Source: Gammaproteobacteria bacterium RIFCSPHIGHO2_12_FULL_37_14
GTDB lineage: Bacteria; Pseudomonadota; Gammaproteobacteria; DSM-16500
DNA length: 58,401 nucleotides
NCBI GenBank assembly: GCA_001801485.1
Contig: MGXV01000074.1
Coordinates: 1 to 58,401 of the forward strand
Reading direction: 5' to 3'
Positions 27,545 to 37,798 of the stretch are shown here, in pieces. The notes below the pieces were generated by a model, which had not been told where the DNA came from, did no database searches, and worked only from the letters and a program-made list of their open reading frames with translations. Position 1 is the first letter of the stretch, and each line of letters begins with the position of its first letter. The position numbers and the translations under genes were made by a program.

Positions 27545-29173
27545 ATGAACGGTTCGTATATGGGAAGTCGCTTTAGCGGTGTCTCAAGGTATGAACGGCG
27601 ACTACTTAAACATACAGAAGCACGAGAGAAAGATATGCCTTACCCAAGATTTTTAACCGAAGCAAACGAACTTCCTGTAGATAGAGGTAATTGCGCTTTT
27701 AAAGCTTTTTCATATGGGGTCTGTGACAAAGAGATCTTTAATAAAATTGAAGAACAATTGAAAAAGCAGAATAAAGATCCTAATCAAGTCTTCCAGAATT
27801 TTATCGAGAAAGTTGCGACAGCGCTGAATATTGAAAACAATTGGCAGCATATCACACAAGCGTTATTTCAATTAAAACAAACCAATAAAGATAAATTGCA
27901 AGTTACTCTTGCACCTATCATGCGAGAACTTGCCATTAAACAAATTCAAAACAATGCGCGACAGCATCAAGCTAGAATGTTACCTTTGTTACAAAGTACA
28001 TTTCGCAGTTATATCTATGAAAAACTAGGTTTAGTAATACCAGGCGAAAAAGATGATATTTGTCGACGTCATGCATTTATTAACACTCAATTTCAACAAG
28101 AATTTGATCAATTAAAAAATGTTCTCCATTTTACTCTTCAAGAAGACGAATATAATCGATTAATCAATACGACGCATCGCTCTGAAGAAGAAAATAGAAA
28201 ATTAAACTTATTCGAAGAAAATCTGGATCAGCAATTTCTAAATGCACAACAAAGCGTATTAATATGGTGGAATAATAAAGGTTACCAACAATTCCTTGCA
28301 GAAATGGAAGAACCCGGTGCTTGGGCAGGTGATTTAGAATTAGCCTATCTAGGTCAATATTTTAATATGAATGTTGATATTACTCGTGATGGTTTTACTC
28401 ATCAAATGCATCCAACTTATGGAGAAATACCACGACAGAATGAACAGTATCAATTAACCCAAGATGATGTTAGGCAATTAGTTGTGCGTCAGGTGGTTGA
28501 TCATCCCATGACGGAAGATGAACCATTGTCATTATTGTCATTGAAAGCAAAAGATTTAGCGTCTCGTTTAGATGCTGTACCTGAGTGTGAAAAGGTACGC
28601 GAATTTATCATGGAAAATTCACTTAACCTAGAACAACAACAGGTTTCTGCTGAATGGCCAGAAAGCTGCATAAAAGAACTGATTCAGCGCGATGTCATCA
28701 ACAAATCCACGAAAAAATTCCATGTAGACAGTATGATTGCGCTAGAACGTATTGAAGCCATGGAACATAAAGAAGAATTACAAGTTGCTTGGCAAGAAGC
28801 TCATCGAGAACCTCCCATCGTGACATTGACGAATGATGGTATGCATTGGAGTAATATAGAGCCGCTAATGGTACAGAATGCAGGTGAAGTTGCAGAACAA
28901 CCAACTCCGCCGCCTGCTTGTGAACTTTATACTGCTACCTTAAAGGTGCTTTCAATGTGGCAAAGCAAACCCAAAGCAGAGACGTGGGATGAATTAATTA
29001 AAACTGTCAATGAACCAGATGGTATGATTGATTATACGATTACTACTGAGCATGATAAAATCATTAAAGTCAGTCAGGAAACGCAAAAAAAACTTGATCA
29101 AGCGTTAGCAGAAAAATTGCAATTAGAAGAATATGAAGAATATAAAGAATATTCCAACCGTCATAGAAATTAA
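27545..29173 (+). CDS. predicted OTU-family deubiquitinase, candidate Dot/Icm effector
   Basis: A 542-aa protein without signal peptide. Three separated stretches match the OTU cysteine protease fold: VDRGNCAFKAFSYG (Cys-loop, Cys50 after Asp46), WAGDLELAYLGQYFNMNVDI (260-279, the conserved Trp/Glu-Leu helix and strand) and PIVTLTNDGMHWSNI (His434 followed by an aromatic). Between the Cys-loop and residue 260 sits a roughly 200-aa helical insertion, as in the extended helical lobe of Legionella Lot-class OTUs; another of about 140 aa precedes the His loop. The C-terminus is Glu-rich (LEEYEEYKEY), like E-block translocation signals. A PmrA-type box lies upstream. Ubiquitin-linkage specificity cannot be predicted. 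Confidence 0.75.
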   Translation: MNGSYMGSRFSGVSRYERRLLKHTEAREKDMPYPRFLTEANELPVDRGNCAFKAFSYGVCDKEIFNKIEEQLKKQNKDPNQVFQNFIEKVATALNIENNWQHITQALFQLKQTNKDKLQVTLAPIMRELAIKQIQNNARQHQARMLPLLQSTFRSYIYEKLGLVIPGEKDDICRRHAFINTQFQQEFDQLKNVLHFTLQEDEYNRLINTTHRSEEENRKLNLFEENLDQQFLNAQQSVLIWWNNKGYQQFLAEMEEPGAWAGDLELAYLGQYFNMNVDITRDGFTHQMHPTYGEIPRQNEQYQLTQDDVRQLVVRQVVDHPMTEDEPLSLLSLKAKDLASRLDAVPECEKVREFIMENSLNLEQQQVSAEWPESCIKELIQRDVINKSTKKFHVDSMIALERIEAMEHKEELQVAWQEAHREPPIVTLTNDGMHWSNIEPLMVQNAGEVAEQPTPPPACELYTATLKVLSMWQSKPKAETWDELIKTVNEPDGMIDYTITTEHDKIIKVSQETQKKLDQALAEKLQLEEYEEYKEYSNRHRN

Positions 29174-29257
29174 ATAGCGTTATTGCGTTATTGCGTCATT
29201 CGTCAATGGAAATTATGTTTCATTGATGGATCGTCATGTGTTATTAGAATATTGAAT

Positions 29258-30019
29258 ATGAAAATTATATCTAAGCTGAAAGAGTGGCAATTGATCCATC
29301 AGCAATTGTCTGGAAAAACAATTGGTTTTGTACCAACGATGGGACATTTGCATGATGGTCATTTAAGTTTGTGTCAGCAGGCAAGAATACAAAATCAAAT
29401 TTCAGTAGTTAGTATTTTTATTAATCCCGCACAATTTAATCAAACGAATGATTTCAATTCCTATCCGCGTACCTTAGAAGCAGATATCGCTATGCTGACT
29501 TCTCATCACGTTGATTATTTACTGATTCCAGATGCAAATGAAATATATGCGGATCATTATCAAGTTCAAGTAACAGAAACGGATCTCAGTCATGAGTTAG
29601 AAGGTAAATATCGTCCTGGTCATTTTAATGGCATGTTAACTGTCGTATTAAAATTACTGAATCTTGTTCAAGCTACGCACGCTTATTTTGGAGAAAAAGA
29701 TTACCAACAATTTTTATTGGTAAAAAAAATGGTCGATGCTTTATTTATACCAACCACTATCGTTGGATGTAAAACCATACGTGCAGAAGATAGTTTGGCA
29801 TTAAGTTCACGCAATTCTAGATTAACGCCCGATCAACGAAAACTTGCTGCTCATTTTCCAAGGTTATTACAAAGTTCATGTAGTGTTGACTCTATTATTT
29901 TGCAATTGCAATCTCTGGGATTTAAAGTCGATTATATTGTTGAAAAATGGCAACGTCGTTTAGGCGCAGTATGGTTGGGCGACATTCGTTTGATTGATAA
30001 TATCGAACTTCATACATAG
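29258..30019 (+). CDS. panC: pantothenate synthetase
   Basis: About 253 aa, slightly short of the usual 260-285. It carries the nucleotidyl-transferase signature PTMGHLHDGH (26-35), SIFINPAQFN, GKYRPGHFNGMLTVVLKL, YFGEKDYQQ and LSSRNSRL. It ligates pantoate and beta-alanine with ATP. The ATG at 29258 gives a family-like N-terminus; an upstream in-frame start is rejected. panB is not in the window. Confidence 0.93.
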   Translation: MKIISKLKEWQLIHQQLSGKTIGFVPTMGHLHDGHLSLCQQARIQNQISVVSIFINPAQFNQTNDFNSYPRTLEADIAMLTSHHVDYLLIPDANEIYADHYQVQVTETDLSHELEGKYRPGHFNGMLTVVLKLLNLVQATHAYFGEKDYQQFLLVKKMVDALFIPTTIVGCKTIRAEDSLALSSRNSRLTPDQRKLAAHFPRLLQSSCSVDSIILQLQSLGFKVDYIVEKWQRRLGAVWLGDIRLIDNIELHT

Positions 30020-30135
30020 AGAGACACATTTGTTTTTTAATTCCGATACTTTTCTCATCAAGGTCAAAAAAAATCGTGAATGATAGGCTTAGAGAGTGCA
30101 TATCAAGCACCTAAATAGAAGCGCGACTATTAATT

Positions 30136-30330
30136 CTAGTCTAGTTTGATTTTTCTCTCCCTACATCCTTCAATGAATTGACGGACTTCGTTTTGCTTTT
30201 GTCTAGAAAAGTTTTGAGATTTAAAAATCATATGTTCATATTTCATATTTTTAGGACCACTATACTGAAAAAACCATTTTTTTAATTCTTCAGGGGTGTT
30301 CAGATCGTTTTTTTCCATAAGATTAGGGAC
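30136..30330 (-). CDS. small ORF or frameshifted extension of the adjacent gene
   Basis: About 64 aa (MVPNLMEKNDLNTPEELKK ... ending RKIKLD), overlapping the end of the upstream 443-aa ORF by 8 nt in another frame. Its Lys/Glu/Gln-rich composition looks coding, but no ribosome binding site is well placed. It may be a separate coupled gene, or the original C-terminus of the upstream protein disconnected by a one-base indel near 30330. A longer upstream in-frame start (30453) gives a hydrophobic stretch that is an artefact of the overlapping frame. Confidence 0.4.
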   Translation of the reverse strand, partial: VPNLMEKNDLNTPEELKKWFFQYSGPKNMKYEHMIFKSQNFSRQKQNEVRQFIEGCRERKIKLD

Positions 30331-31654
30331 CATATCCTGGTCGAGAAGGAGGTGCAGCTGGTGGTTGATACTGGGGTGCAGAATAAAATAAGCGCTGAGT
30401 ATAAGATGTTTGATTTGGGTTAGTAGGAGAATCAAATTGAATAAGATTTTCATCTGATTTAGCTTTATTTTCTGTCATGATGGATGACGGGATAGATGGC
30501 TGAGGAAATAAATTATGTGGAATATTATCGACTGATTCCTCAGTGTAATAAGAAAAGGGTGATTGGGTAAATGGTGCAGAGGGTGGCTGCATATAAGAAG
30601 ACTGATTATATAGGGGGTACGGTACGGTGTGCATAGCAAGCCATCCTTGATGGAGGAATGCTACTTGTTGACTCAATTGTTCTAATTGATTCTTCAACAC
30701 GTCATTTTCTTTTGCGAGACCATCGATATAAGTATCGTGTGATTGAGTATGCTGAATGAATGTTTTGATTTGAGTCTGTAAGGTTTCATTTTGTTGTGTT
30801 AAGAAATAATTTGCTTCTCGCAATTCTTGTAATTCATTGCTGTTTTTAGTTAACAATGATAATTGGCTAGATGAGCTGTCATGCAATACACCCATGTCAT
30901 TTATTTGCGATCGTAGCTCATTTATTTCATTAGTTTGTAATGTAAATATATTAAGAATAAAGCTGGCGAGCAGCCATGAATTGGTTTGCCTAGTTGATCT
31001 CGAACTATTGTCAATGATGCGTCCTATTCCTATGATGCAATCATCGATGATTTTGTAGACTGATTCCAATGAAGCTCCAGTTGTATATAATTTCATAATA
31101 AATTTTATGAAGGATTCCTTGAGTTGATCGTTTCCTTTACTTACTAAAATCATCGTAAAAGACCAATCCTTCCACGAGCTTATAAATGATGTACTGTTGG
31201 TATAACGTTTAGATAGCATATTACAAATAATTTGTGCCGGTATTCCTTTATCAACTAATTTTGAGAGTAAGTTGATATAAGACATAAAGACAGTTTTTTT
31301 GGCTGCATCCATACCGATATTGCCGCCGTCACCTATGCCGTCATCGAGATTAGATGTTTTATTATCTGGCCTCATTTTGAGTAACTCCAGCATGCACTCA
31401 GAATCAATACCAGCATCTAGAGAATTTGTTAATGAGTCAAAGACCAGATCGATAACCTTTTGATCGCCATATTCAACGACAGCGCTCACTAAACACAGGT
31501 GATTGGAAACATGGATTAACAAGAAAAATTTTTCTTCCGCAGTTAAATTTTCATTAAGCAAACGATTAATTAAATTTTCATAAATAGAAGTAGATTTTTT
31601 TGGATGGTTTAATAAGTCTTCTATTTCAAGTTGGTAGTCTGAGTAAGAAGTCAT
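30323..31654 (-). CDS. hypothetical coiled-coil protein with Pro-rich tail; candidate effector
   Basis: A 443-aa protein. Residues about 1-235 are helical with no known domain; about 250-330 form a coiled coil (NELRSQINDMG, QQNETLQTQIKTFIQ, KNQLEQLSQQVAFL); the last 100 residues are Pro/Gln/Tyr-rich (PPSAPFTQSPFSYY, QYQPPAAPPSRPGYGP). Coiled coil plus a disordered Pro-rich tail is common in host-targeted proteins of this order, but no family is recognised. I choose the ATG at 31654 with AGAGGAA about 8 nt upstream; an ATG 13 codons earlier would overlap rph. It follows rph on the same strand by 35 nt, so it lacks an obvious promoter of its own. Confidence 0.65.
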   Translation of the reverse strand: MTSYSDYQLEIEDLLNHPKKSTSIYENLINRLLNENLTAEEKFFLLIHVSNHLCLVSAVVEYGDQKVIDLVFDSLTNSLDAGIDSECMLELLKMRPDNKTSNLDDGIGDGGNIGMDAAKKTVFMSYINLLSKLVDKGIPAQIICNMLSKRYTNSTSFISSWKDWSFTMILVSKGNDQLKESFIKFIMKLYTTGASLESVYKIIDDCIIGIGRIIDNSSRSTRQTNSWLLASFILNIFTLQTNEINELRSQINDMGVLHDSSSSQLSLLTKNSNELQELREANYFLTQQNETLQTQIKTFIQHTQSHDTYIDGLAKENDVLKNQLEQLSQQVAFLHQGWLAMHTVPYPLYNQSSYMQPPSAPFTQSPFSYYTEESVDNIPHNLFPQPSIPSSIMTENKAKSDENLIQFDSPTNPNQTSYTQRLFYSAPQYQPPAAPPSRPGYGP

Positions 31655-31689
31655 GCGTTTGTTCCTCTTAGAAGAAAGTGCATTTGTTA

Positions 31690-32418
31690 TCATAATGATT
31701 CAGGATGAGTGACAGCAATTTTTTGTTTTGCAATTAATTGCTCAATGCCGTTTTTCGCCAATGCTAACATTTTATCTAAACTAGTTTGAGAAAATATTTC
31801 TTTTTCAGCAGTGCCTTGAATTTCGATAAAACCGCCGTGTTCTGTCATCACGACATTCATATCTGTTTCTGCATTAGCATCTTCTGCATAATCTAAATCG
31901 AGAATAGCTTCTCCTTTATATATACCGACAGATATAGAAGCGACAAATTGGCGAAAAGGATGGGTATTTATTTTATTTTCACTTTTCATGTTTTCTATCG
32001 CGTCGTATAATGCTACGCAACCACCAGTAATCGAAGCCGTTCGTGTACCGCCATCTGCTTGAATAACATCGCAATCAATAATGATAGTTTTTTCGCCAAT
32101 TGCAGTTAAATCTACAGCAGCACGCAATGAACGAGCGATTAATCGTTGAATTTCCTGAGTGCGTCCCACTTGTTTGCCTCTCGCAGCTTCACGTTGCATT
32201 CGCTCATGCGTAGAACGAGGAAGCATGCCATATTCAGCTGTAATCCATCCTTTGCCACTTTCTTTAAGAAAAGGAGGAACACCTGGAGTAATACTGGCAG
32301 TGCAAATGACTTTAGTATCACCAAATTCGACCAATACAGATCCTTCTGCATGTTTTGTGTACTTTCTGGTGATTTGAATGTCGCGAAGTTGTTGGTTATC
32401 TCGATGACTGTTTCGCAT
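31690..32418 (-). CDS. rph: ribonuclease PH
   Basis: A 242-aa phosphorolytic 3'-5' exoribonuclease that trims tRNA 3' ends. Motifs: [31 protein letters not shown], the RNA-binding [18 protein letters not shown], and [18 protein letters not shown] (phosphate and metal site). Full family length and intact. Confidence 0.96.
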   Translation of the reverse strand: MRNSHRDNQQLRDIQITRKYTKHAEGSVLVEFGDTKVICTASITPGVPPFLKESGKGWITAEYGMLPRSTHERMQREAARGKQVGRTQEIQRLIARSLRAAVDLTAIGEKTIIIDCDVIQADGGTRTASITGGCVALYDAIENMKSENKINTHPFRQFVASISVGIYKGEAILDLDYAEDANAETDMNVVMTEHGGFIEIQGTAEKEIFSQTSLDKMLALAKNGIEQLIAKQKIAVTHPESL

Positions 32419-32549
32419 ACTTAGCCTCGCTATAAAATGGGTTTCATTATATGCTTAGGCCAGTGCTTGTAAAGTGAATAATTGCCCTTATATATACAAA
32501 ATAAATCAACCATCAGAGCCACTATTTCTCGCTAATAGGAGACAAACTT

Positions 32550-33089
32550 TTGACAAATGAGATGCACGGTACGACGATTCTTTCGGTTCGACGTAACGAT
32601 ACAGTAGTAGTGGGAGGTGACGGACAAGTGACGTTCGGGCACGTGGTCATGAAGGCGAATGCACGAAAAGTGCGGCGTCTTTATAATAATAAAATTTTGG
32701 CTGGATTTGCTGGCGGAACAGCTGACGCTTTTACCTTATTTGAAAAATTTGAGTCTAAACTTGAAACGCATCAGGGTAATTTGGTGCGTGCAGCCGTCGA
32801 ACTTGCCAAAGATTGGCGAACTGACAGAATGCTGCGTAGATTAGAGGCGATGTTAGTCGTGGCTGATACTAAAGCATCCTTGATTATTTCAGGAAATGGT
32901 GATGTGATAGAACCCGAAAATAGTTTAATTGCGATTGGTTCCGGTGGTCCGTATGCAAAATCTGCTGCGCAAGCTTTACTAGAGAATACTGAACTTGATG
33001 CTAAAACCATTGTTGAGAAATCACTGATGATTGCGGCTTCTACCTGTATTTATACTAATGACCATTTTACCATCGAGATGTTATCGTGA
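32550..33089 (+). CDS. hslV: HslV protease subunit of HslUV
   Basis: A 179-aa proteasome-type Thr protease. Cleavage after Gly7 exposes the catalytic Thr8 ([10 protein letters not shown]), followed by [12 protein letters not shown] and KVRRLY. The start is a TTG with AGGAGA about 8 nt upstream; the N-terminus [10 protein letters not shown] is then like that of relatives with a few residues before HGTTIL. The ATG four codons in lies too far from the ribosome binding site. Overlaps hslU by 4 nt. Confidence 0.95.
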   Translation: MTNEMHGTTILSVRRNDTVVVGGDGQVTFGHVVMKANARKVRRLYNNKILAGFAGGTADAFTLFEKFESKLETHQGNLVRAAVELAKDWRTDRMLRRLEAMLVVADTKASLIISGNGDVIEPENSLIAIGSGGPYAKSAAQALLENTELDAKTIVEKSLMIAASTCIYTNDHFTIEMLS

Positions 33090-34486
33090 AATCCTCGCTA
33101 AGAACATATTCTAAAAAACGAATGAGCAAACCTATGTCAATGACAATTCCAGCAACTCCCACGCCACGTGAAATTGTGGGCGAGTTAGATAAACATATTA
33201 TTGGCCAAGCGGATGCAAAGCGAGCAGTGGCAGTCGCACTACGAAATCGCTGGCGACGCATGCAATTAGAATCACCATTGCGTGATGAAATTATGCCAAA
33301 AAATATTCTGATGATTGGGCCAACAGGAGTAGGTAAAACAGAAATCGCTCGACGTTTGGCGAAATTAGCCAATGCACCTTTTATTAAAGTTGAAGCAACA
33401 AAATTTACTGAGGTTGGATATGTTGGTCGCGATGTCGAATCGATTATACGTGATTTATTGGATATGGCTGTTAAAATGATGCGTGTTAATGAAATGGCAA
33501 AGGTACGGACTATCGCTGAAGAAGCGGCTGAAGATCGTATTTTAAATGCTTTACTGCCCGCGCCACGCGGAAGTTTTGCTGGGGAACCGCATGAACCAAT
33601 CAAAGAAGATTCTGCTACACGTAAATTATTCCGCGATAAAGTTCGTGAAGGTTTGTTAGATGATAAAGAAATTGAAGTTGAAGTTTCCATGACGCCAATT
33701 GGTGTCGAAATTATGGCTCCTCCAGGCATGGAAGAAATGACCAATCAACTACAGAGCATGTTTCAAAATCTTGGCTCAGAGCGTAAAAAAATGCGTAAAA
33801 TGAAAATCGTTGACGCAAAAAAAATATTACGTGAAGAAGAAGCAGCTCGTTTAATTGATGATGATGAAATTAAAGCACGCTCCATTGAAAGCGTTGAACA
33901 AAGTGGTATTGTTTTTATTGATGAAATCGATAAAATTGCTAGACGATCAGAATATGCGGGAGCAGATGTTTCTCGAGAAGGCGTGCAGCGAGATTTATTA
34001 CCATTAATTGAAGGATCAACGGTATCAACTAAATATGGTATGGTACGAACCGATCATATTTTATTTATTGCATCGGGAGCATTTCATTTCGCTAAACCAT
34101 CGGATCTTATTCCTGAATTACAAGGTCGATTGCCCATTCGAGTGGAATTAAAATCATTATCAACGGATGATTTTGTTAGTATCTTGACGGAGACACAATC
34201 ATCATTAACTGAGCAATATACCGCTTTATTAGGGACAGAAGGAGTTCAGCTGAAATTTGCAACAGATGGCGTACGACGTATTGCTGAAATTGCTTGGCAT
34301 GTCAACGAACGTTTAGAAAATATCGGTGCGCGGCGTTTGCATACCGTATTAGAGCGCTTATTAGAAGAAATATCTTATTCCGCTTCTGAATTAGAAGCGA
34401 AAGCAATCGTAATTGATATGAAATATGTAAATGAACGGCTTGAGAATTTAGTGAAAGATGAGGATTTATCAGGATACATTCTCTAA
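33086..34486 (+). CDS. hslU: HslU ATPase subunit of HslUV
   Basis: A 466-aa AAA+ unfoldase: [20 protein letters not shown], Walker [23 protein letters not shown] pore loop, Walker [13 protein letters not shown], and the C-terminal ending DLSGYIL that inserts into HslV. Unfolds substrates for HslV. A GTG at 33086 overlaps the hslV stop; ATGs at 33122 and 33134 would give a more typical N-terminus (about 450 aa), so the exact start is uncertain. Confidence 0.95.
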   Translation: MKSSLRTYSKKRMSKPMSMTIPATPTPREIVGELDKHIIGQADAKRAVAVALRNRWRRMQLESPLRDEIMPKNILMIGPTGVGKTEIARRLAKLANAPFIKVEATKFTEVGYVGRDVESIIRDLLDMAVKMMRVNEMAKVRTIAEEAAEDRILNALLPAPRGSFAGEPHEPIKEDSATRKLFRDKVREGLLDDKEIEVEVSMTPIGVEIMAPPGMEEMTNQLQSMFQNLGSERKKMRKMKIVDAKKILREEEAARLIDDDEIKARSIESVEQSGIVFIDEIDKIARRSEYAGADVSREGVQRDLLPLIEGSTVSTKYGMVRTDHILFIASGAFHFAKPSDLIPELQGRLPIRVELKSLSTDDFVSILTETQSSLTEQYTALLGTEGVQLKFATDGVRRIAEIAWHVNERLENIGARRLHTVLERLLEEISYSASELEAKAIVIDMKYVNERLENLVKDEDLSGYIL

Positions 34487-35136
34487 TGAATAATAATGAA
34501 GCGGCCAAGCGAGCTGCTGCGCAAGCAGCATTGAAGTATATTGAGCAGGATATGATTATCGGTGTGGGTAGTGGCTCAACAGTCAATTTTTTTATCAATG
34601 AATTAAAAAAAATTAAACAAAATATTGAAGGTGTAGTAGCTAGCTCTGTGGCTACTGCAAATCAAATTAAAGCGTTATCCATTCCTCTTGTGGATCTTAA
34701 TTCGGTTAGTGAATTGCCATTATATATTGATGGTGCGGATGAAATAAATGCTGCAAAACAAATGATCAAAGGGGGCGGGGCGGCATTAACTCGTGAGAAG
34801 ATTGTCGCGATGGTTGCTAAAAAGTTTATTTGTATTGTCGATGCCAGCAAACAAGTTGATTTACTTGGAACATTTCCTGTGGCTGTTGAAGTGATTCCTA
34901 TGGCGCGCAGTTATGTTGCACGACAAATTGTACAATTGGGCGGTGATCCTGTTTATCGGGAAGGTTGTGTAACGGATAATGGGAATGTTATTTTAGATGT
35001 TTATAATTTAAAAATATTAAATCCTCGTTTATTGGAAGAACAGTTAAAAAGTATTGTTGGCGTAGTTGAGAATGGTATTTTTGCTAAACGCATCGCTGAT
35101 GTGGTCATTGTGGGTGACAAGAACGCGAATCCCTAA
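34486..35136 (+). CDS. rpiA: ribose-5-phosphate isomerase A
   Basis: A 216-aa Rpi[16 protein letters not shown] near the N-terminus, YIDGADEIN (catalytic Asp), and [14 protein letters not shown]. Interconverts ribose-5-phosphate and ribulose-5-phosphate in the pentose phosphate pathway, working next to Rpe, whose gene lies 2 kb away. The ATG overlaps the hslU stop by one base. Confidence 0.95.
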   Translation: MNNNEAAKRAAAQAALKYIEQDMIIGVGSGSTVNFFINELKKIKQNIEGVVASSVATANQIKALSIPLVDLNSVSELPLYIDGADEINAAKQMIKGGGAALTREKIVAMVAKKFICIVDASKQVDLLGTFPVAVEVIPMARSYVARQIVQLGGDPVYREGCVTDNGNVILDVYNLKILNPRLLEEQLKSIVGVVENGIFAKRIADVVIVGDKNANP

Positions 35137-35735
35137 AATCTTAAAGACTGGCTTTTCATTTTACTTTGCACAATGGATAACATCGATTCTAATGTTTCTA
35201 GATCATTCATCATATTATTTTCACGCTTTGATTCCGCTATTCTTTTTTCCAATTCTTGCGTAGCCGTTTCTCCTTCATGAAAGCCCTGTTGCAGGTCAGC
35301 GTTATTTTCCACTAAACATTTGACCAAATCTACTTGATGGTATTTTATTGCCAATTTCAAAAGAGAATCATGTTTCATAACAGGCGGCATGCAGGGACCT
35401 GAATAGACATGGCAAATGGGTTTGTTAATATCAATAGGAATGATGCTTAAAAGAGTAGCAAGCTCATCAGGTTTATATGAGTTAGAAGTTGCAATGGCGT
35501 TAAAATAAAATTGATCAATGACAAAGTCGATAGACACTTTTTTAGAACGATGATTGAGAATCGCATCATGTATTTTTTTTATTTCACTATACTGTCTTTT
35601 TCCAACTGCATTGGCAATGCAATCTATTAGTATAATAGGAAAATTCAAAGGTGAAAAATCAGTTATTTTGTCCAGGTTAATTTCATCTATGGTTAAATTT
35701 GTTACTTCTCTTTTGAAAAATCCCATACCCATCAT
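35133..35735 (-). CDS. hypothetical protein with an ankyrin-type repeat; candidate effector
   Basis: About 200 aa. Residues about 123-150 ([27 protein letters not shown]) match the ankyrin repeat consensus; a single clear copy is present. The rest is helical and unrecognised, with a charged C-terminal helix. The ATG at 35735 has TGGAGAAG about 9 nt upstream; a GTG at 35789 lacks one. Overlaps the rpiA end by 4 nt convergently. Ankyrin proteins are frequent Dot/Icm substrates, but one repeat is thin evidence. Confidence 0.6.
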   Translation of the reverse strand: MMGMGFFKREVTNLTIDEINLDKITDFSPLNFPIILIDCIANAVGKRQYSEIKKIHDAILNHRSKKVSIDFVIDQFYFNAIATSNSYKPDELATLLSIIPIDINKPICHVYSGPCMPPVMKHDSLLKLAIKYHQVDLVKCLVENNADLQQGFHEGETATQELEKRIAESKRENNMMNDLETLESMLSIVQSKMKSQSLRF

Positions 35736-35880
35736 AAAGTGCTTCTCCAATTTAAATTTATTCTGCGCAGTTTCATACCACGTGGTCACTCAAGCTTAAT
35801 TTATTTTTTATGCAATATAAGCAGGTGAACTTTCACATAGATTTTTGATAAAATCAAGAAGTAAATGGCAATGGAAGTAT

Positions 35881-36279
35881 TTATTTGAAAAATGGATAAT
35901 AAATCATTTGTACCACATTTCCATCAGGATCGGCGCAATAAAAACTTCGTGTATGGTCTCGATGATCTTTAGGCACTGCTTTTATTTCAACATCATGTTC
36001 GAGCAGAAACTGATACCACGTATCCACATCCTCTCGTTGCGATAAAAAAAATCCAATGTGATCCAAGCGTTGATGTTTTGCGGGAGTAAAATCGACGGGT
36101 GCACGATGCAAGGCGAGATTATCATTCCCAGAAGAAAGATAAACATTGTCATCATCTGGCTTCCATACGATTTTCATTCCTAATAATTGAGTGTAAAAAT
36201 ATTCGCACTCAACAAATTTTTTAATATAAAGTGCAATGTGATGCAGCCCAGCAGTAGCGTTTGGTTTTTTCATATTCAT
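35881..36279 (-). CDS. VOC superfamily (glyoxalase/bleomycin resistance-like) protein
   Basis: About 132 aa. GLHHIALYIKKFVECEYFYTQLLGM and HQRLDHIGFFL give the two beta-alpha-beta VOC halves, ending with FYCADPDGNVVQMIYYP, which supplies the family's C-terminal strand. Metal-ligand-like His/Glu/Gln positions exist, but the substrate cannot be assigned. The ATG at 36291 or 36279 overlaps the 3' end of the LRR gene by a few nt. Confidence 0.8.
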   Translation of the reverse strand: MNMKKPNATAGLHHIALYIKKFVECEYFYTQLLGMKIVWKPDDDNVYLSSGNDNLALHRAPVDFTPAKHQRLDHIGFFLSQREDVDTWYQFLLEHDVEIKAVPKDHRDHTRSFYCADPDGNVVQMIYYPFFK

Positions 36280-37031
36280 CTGATACCACATCGTTTGCTA
36301 GGAGTTCCAAATAGGAGACGGGAATCATTTTGGTTGGTTAATAGTGTTTGAGTAGTTTCGGTTAAAGCATCAGCACAATAACTCAGATCAACTTTTTTGA
36401 GAAAGTGATTAACAGATAATAGTTTTGAAAATTGTGCTATGCTTGCATCACTAATCTCTTTATTTGAAAATAAATGAATTTCTTCTAAGCTGCTATTCTT
36501 TTCCAAAGCATTGGCTAAAGCAATTGCCCCGCTATCAGTAATGCCTGCTCGCCAACATAGTGCAAGAATTTTTAGAGTATTATTTGTTTTCAACCATTGA
36601 GCTAAGGCGATAGCGCATTCATCACCCACGTGATTTTGCGACACGGTAAAAATTTCTAATTCAAGATGAGGTTTTTTTACTAATTCGTTAATAATAATTT
36701 GTGGGATTCTCGTATCTACACCATATATAGAGCATTCAATAAATTTTAGTTTATTTTGTTGTCCTAACCAATTAGCTAGCAAAGTTGCAGCTGTTTGATT
36801 AAAAGCAAATCCCTCAATGACTAAATGAGTAATCATTTGGCTTTTGTCAAGCGCATCAATGAGTTGGATCATCTCTGGTGTCGATAGTTTATATTTTTTA
36901 AGCGAAAAAGTAGGTGTGTTCCATTCGTTATTGTTAATTTTTTGGATGACCTCAGATAAAGCATCTTGGTCTCGCTTGCGCAAGTTAAAAAATGAGGGCC
37001 GTATTTTTTTAGTTTTCTTCTCGCATTTCAT
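36276..37031 (-). CDS. leucine-rich-repeat protein (ribonuclease-inhibitor type); candidate effector
   Basis: A 251-aa protein with about five RI-like LRR units: MITHLVIEGFAFNQTAATLLANWL, HLELEIFTVSQNHVGDECAIALAQWL, TLKILALCWRAGITDSGAIALANAL, SLEEIHLFSNKEISDASIAQF, FLKKVDLSYCADALTE. These give alternating short strands and helices. No signal peptide, so it is either cytosolic or exported by Dot/Icm. LRR effectors occur in Legionella. It follows rpe by 25 nt on the same strand and overlaps the VOC gene, so it is embedded in a housekeeping operon. Confidence 0.72.
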   Translation of the reverse strand: MKCEKKTKKIRPSFFNLRKRDQDALSEVIQKINNNEWNTPTFSLKKYKLSTPEMIQLIDALDKSQMITHLVIEGFAFNQTAATLLANWLGQQNKLKFIECSIYGVDTRIPQIIINELVKKPHLELEIFTVSQNHVGDECAIALAQWLKTNNTLKILALCWRAGITDSGAIALANALEKNSSLEEIHLFSNKEISDASIAQFSKLLSVNHFLKKVDLSYCADALTETTQTLLTNQNDSRLLFGTPSKRCGIR

Positions 37032-37056
37032 TTAAGTGCTTCTCGGTCATGTTGAT

Positions 37057-37722
37057 CTAGCTTTGTAATTCTTTTCGCATCGCAGAAAGGACAATACTAT
37101 AATCGGGTTCATTAAAAATCGCGGAACCAGCAATAAACATTGTTGCACCAGCTTTGGCAATGTGAGCGATATTTTTAGTATTTATTCCACCGTCGATTGC
37201 CAAATGTATATCTGGTTTTTTTGTATGAATGAATTCTCGTGCACTTTTCACTTTTTCTAGTACGGCGGGAATAAATGTTTGACCACCAAATCCAGGATTG
37301 ACAGACATGAGTAGTAAAATGTCAATTTTATCGATGACATATTCCAAACAATGTAAAGTGGTTGCTGGATTAAGTGCTAGGCCCGCTTTGCAACCATGCT
37401 TGTGAATAAGTGCCAAGCTACGATCAACATGTTCCGATGCTTCTGGATGAAAGGTAATATGGGTTGCGCCAGCATTAGCAAAATCAATAATCAATCGATC
37501 AACGGGTTTTGTCATCAAATGAACGTCTATTGGTGCGGTAATTCCATATTTTCGTAAAGCCTCACAAACCAGTGGTCCAACGGTTAAGTTCGGGACATAA
37601 TGATTATCCATTACATCGAGATGAAGCATATCGGCACCAGCTTTGATCACTGCCATCGCTTCTTCACCTAATTTTGCAAAGTTAGCGGATAGTAAAGATG
37701 GTGCAATAATGTATTTTTGCAT
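37057..37722 (-). CDS. rpe: ribulose-phosphate 3-epimerase
   Basis: A 221-aa TIM-barrel epimerase: [33 protein letters not shown] (metal His, catalytic Asp), [21 protein letters not shown], and [10 protein letters not shown] (second catalytic Asp). Interconverts ribulose-5-phosphate and xylulose-5-phosphate. Confidence 0.96.
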   Translation of the reverse strand: MQKYIIAPSLLSANFAKLGEEAMAVIKAGADMLHLDVMDNHYVPNLTVGPLVCEALRKYGITAPIDVHLMTKPVDRLIIDFANAGATHITFHPEASEHVDRSLALIHKHGCKAGLALNPATTLHCLEYVIDKIDILLLMSVNPGFGGQTFIPAVLEKVKSAREFIHTKKPDIHLAIDGGINTKNIAHIAKAGATMFIAGSAIFNEPDYSIVLSAMRKELQS

Positions 37723-37798
37723 GGAAATACTCAGTTATTGAATGTTATTTTCTGTCACATGATGAGATATATCATATCCCTGAAAAAAAGGAAAATAC

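Noticed and set aside
29177..29203. GCGTTATT tandem copies between the OTU gene and panC
   Set aside because: Too short and imperfect to call a functional repeat.
33067..33744. 225-codon minus-strand ORF opposite hslU
   Set aside because: It is the antisense shadow of an unmistakable hslU; Ser/Arg-rich translation without domain or ribosome binding site.
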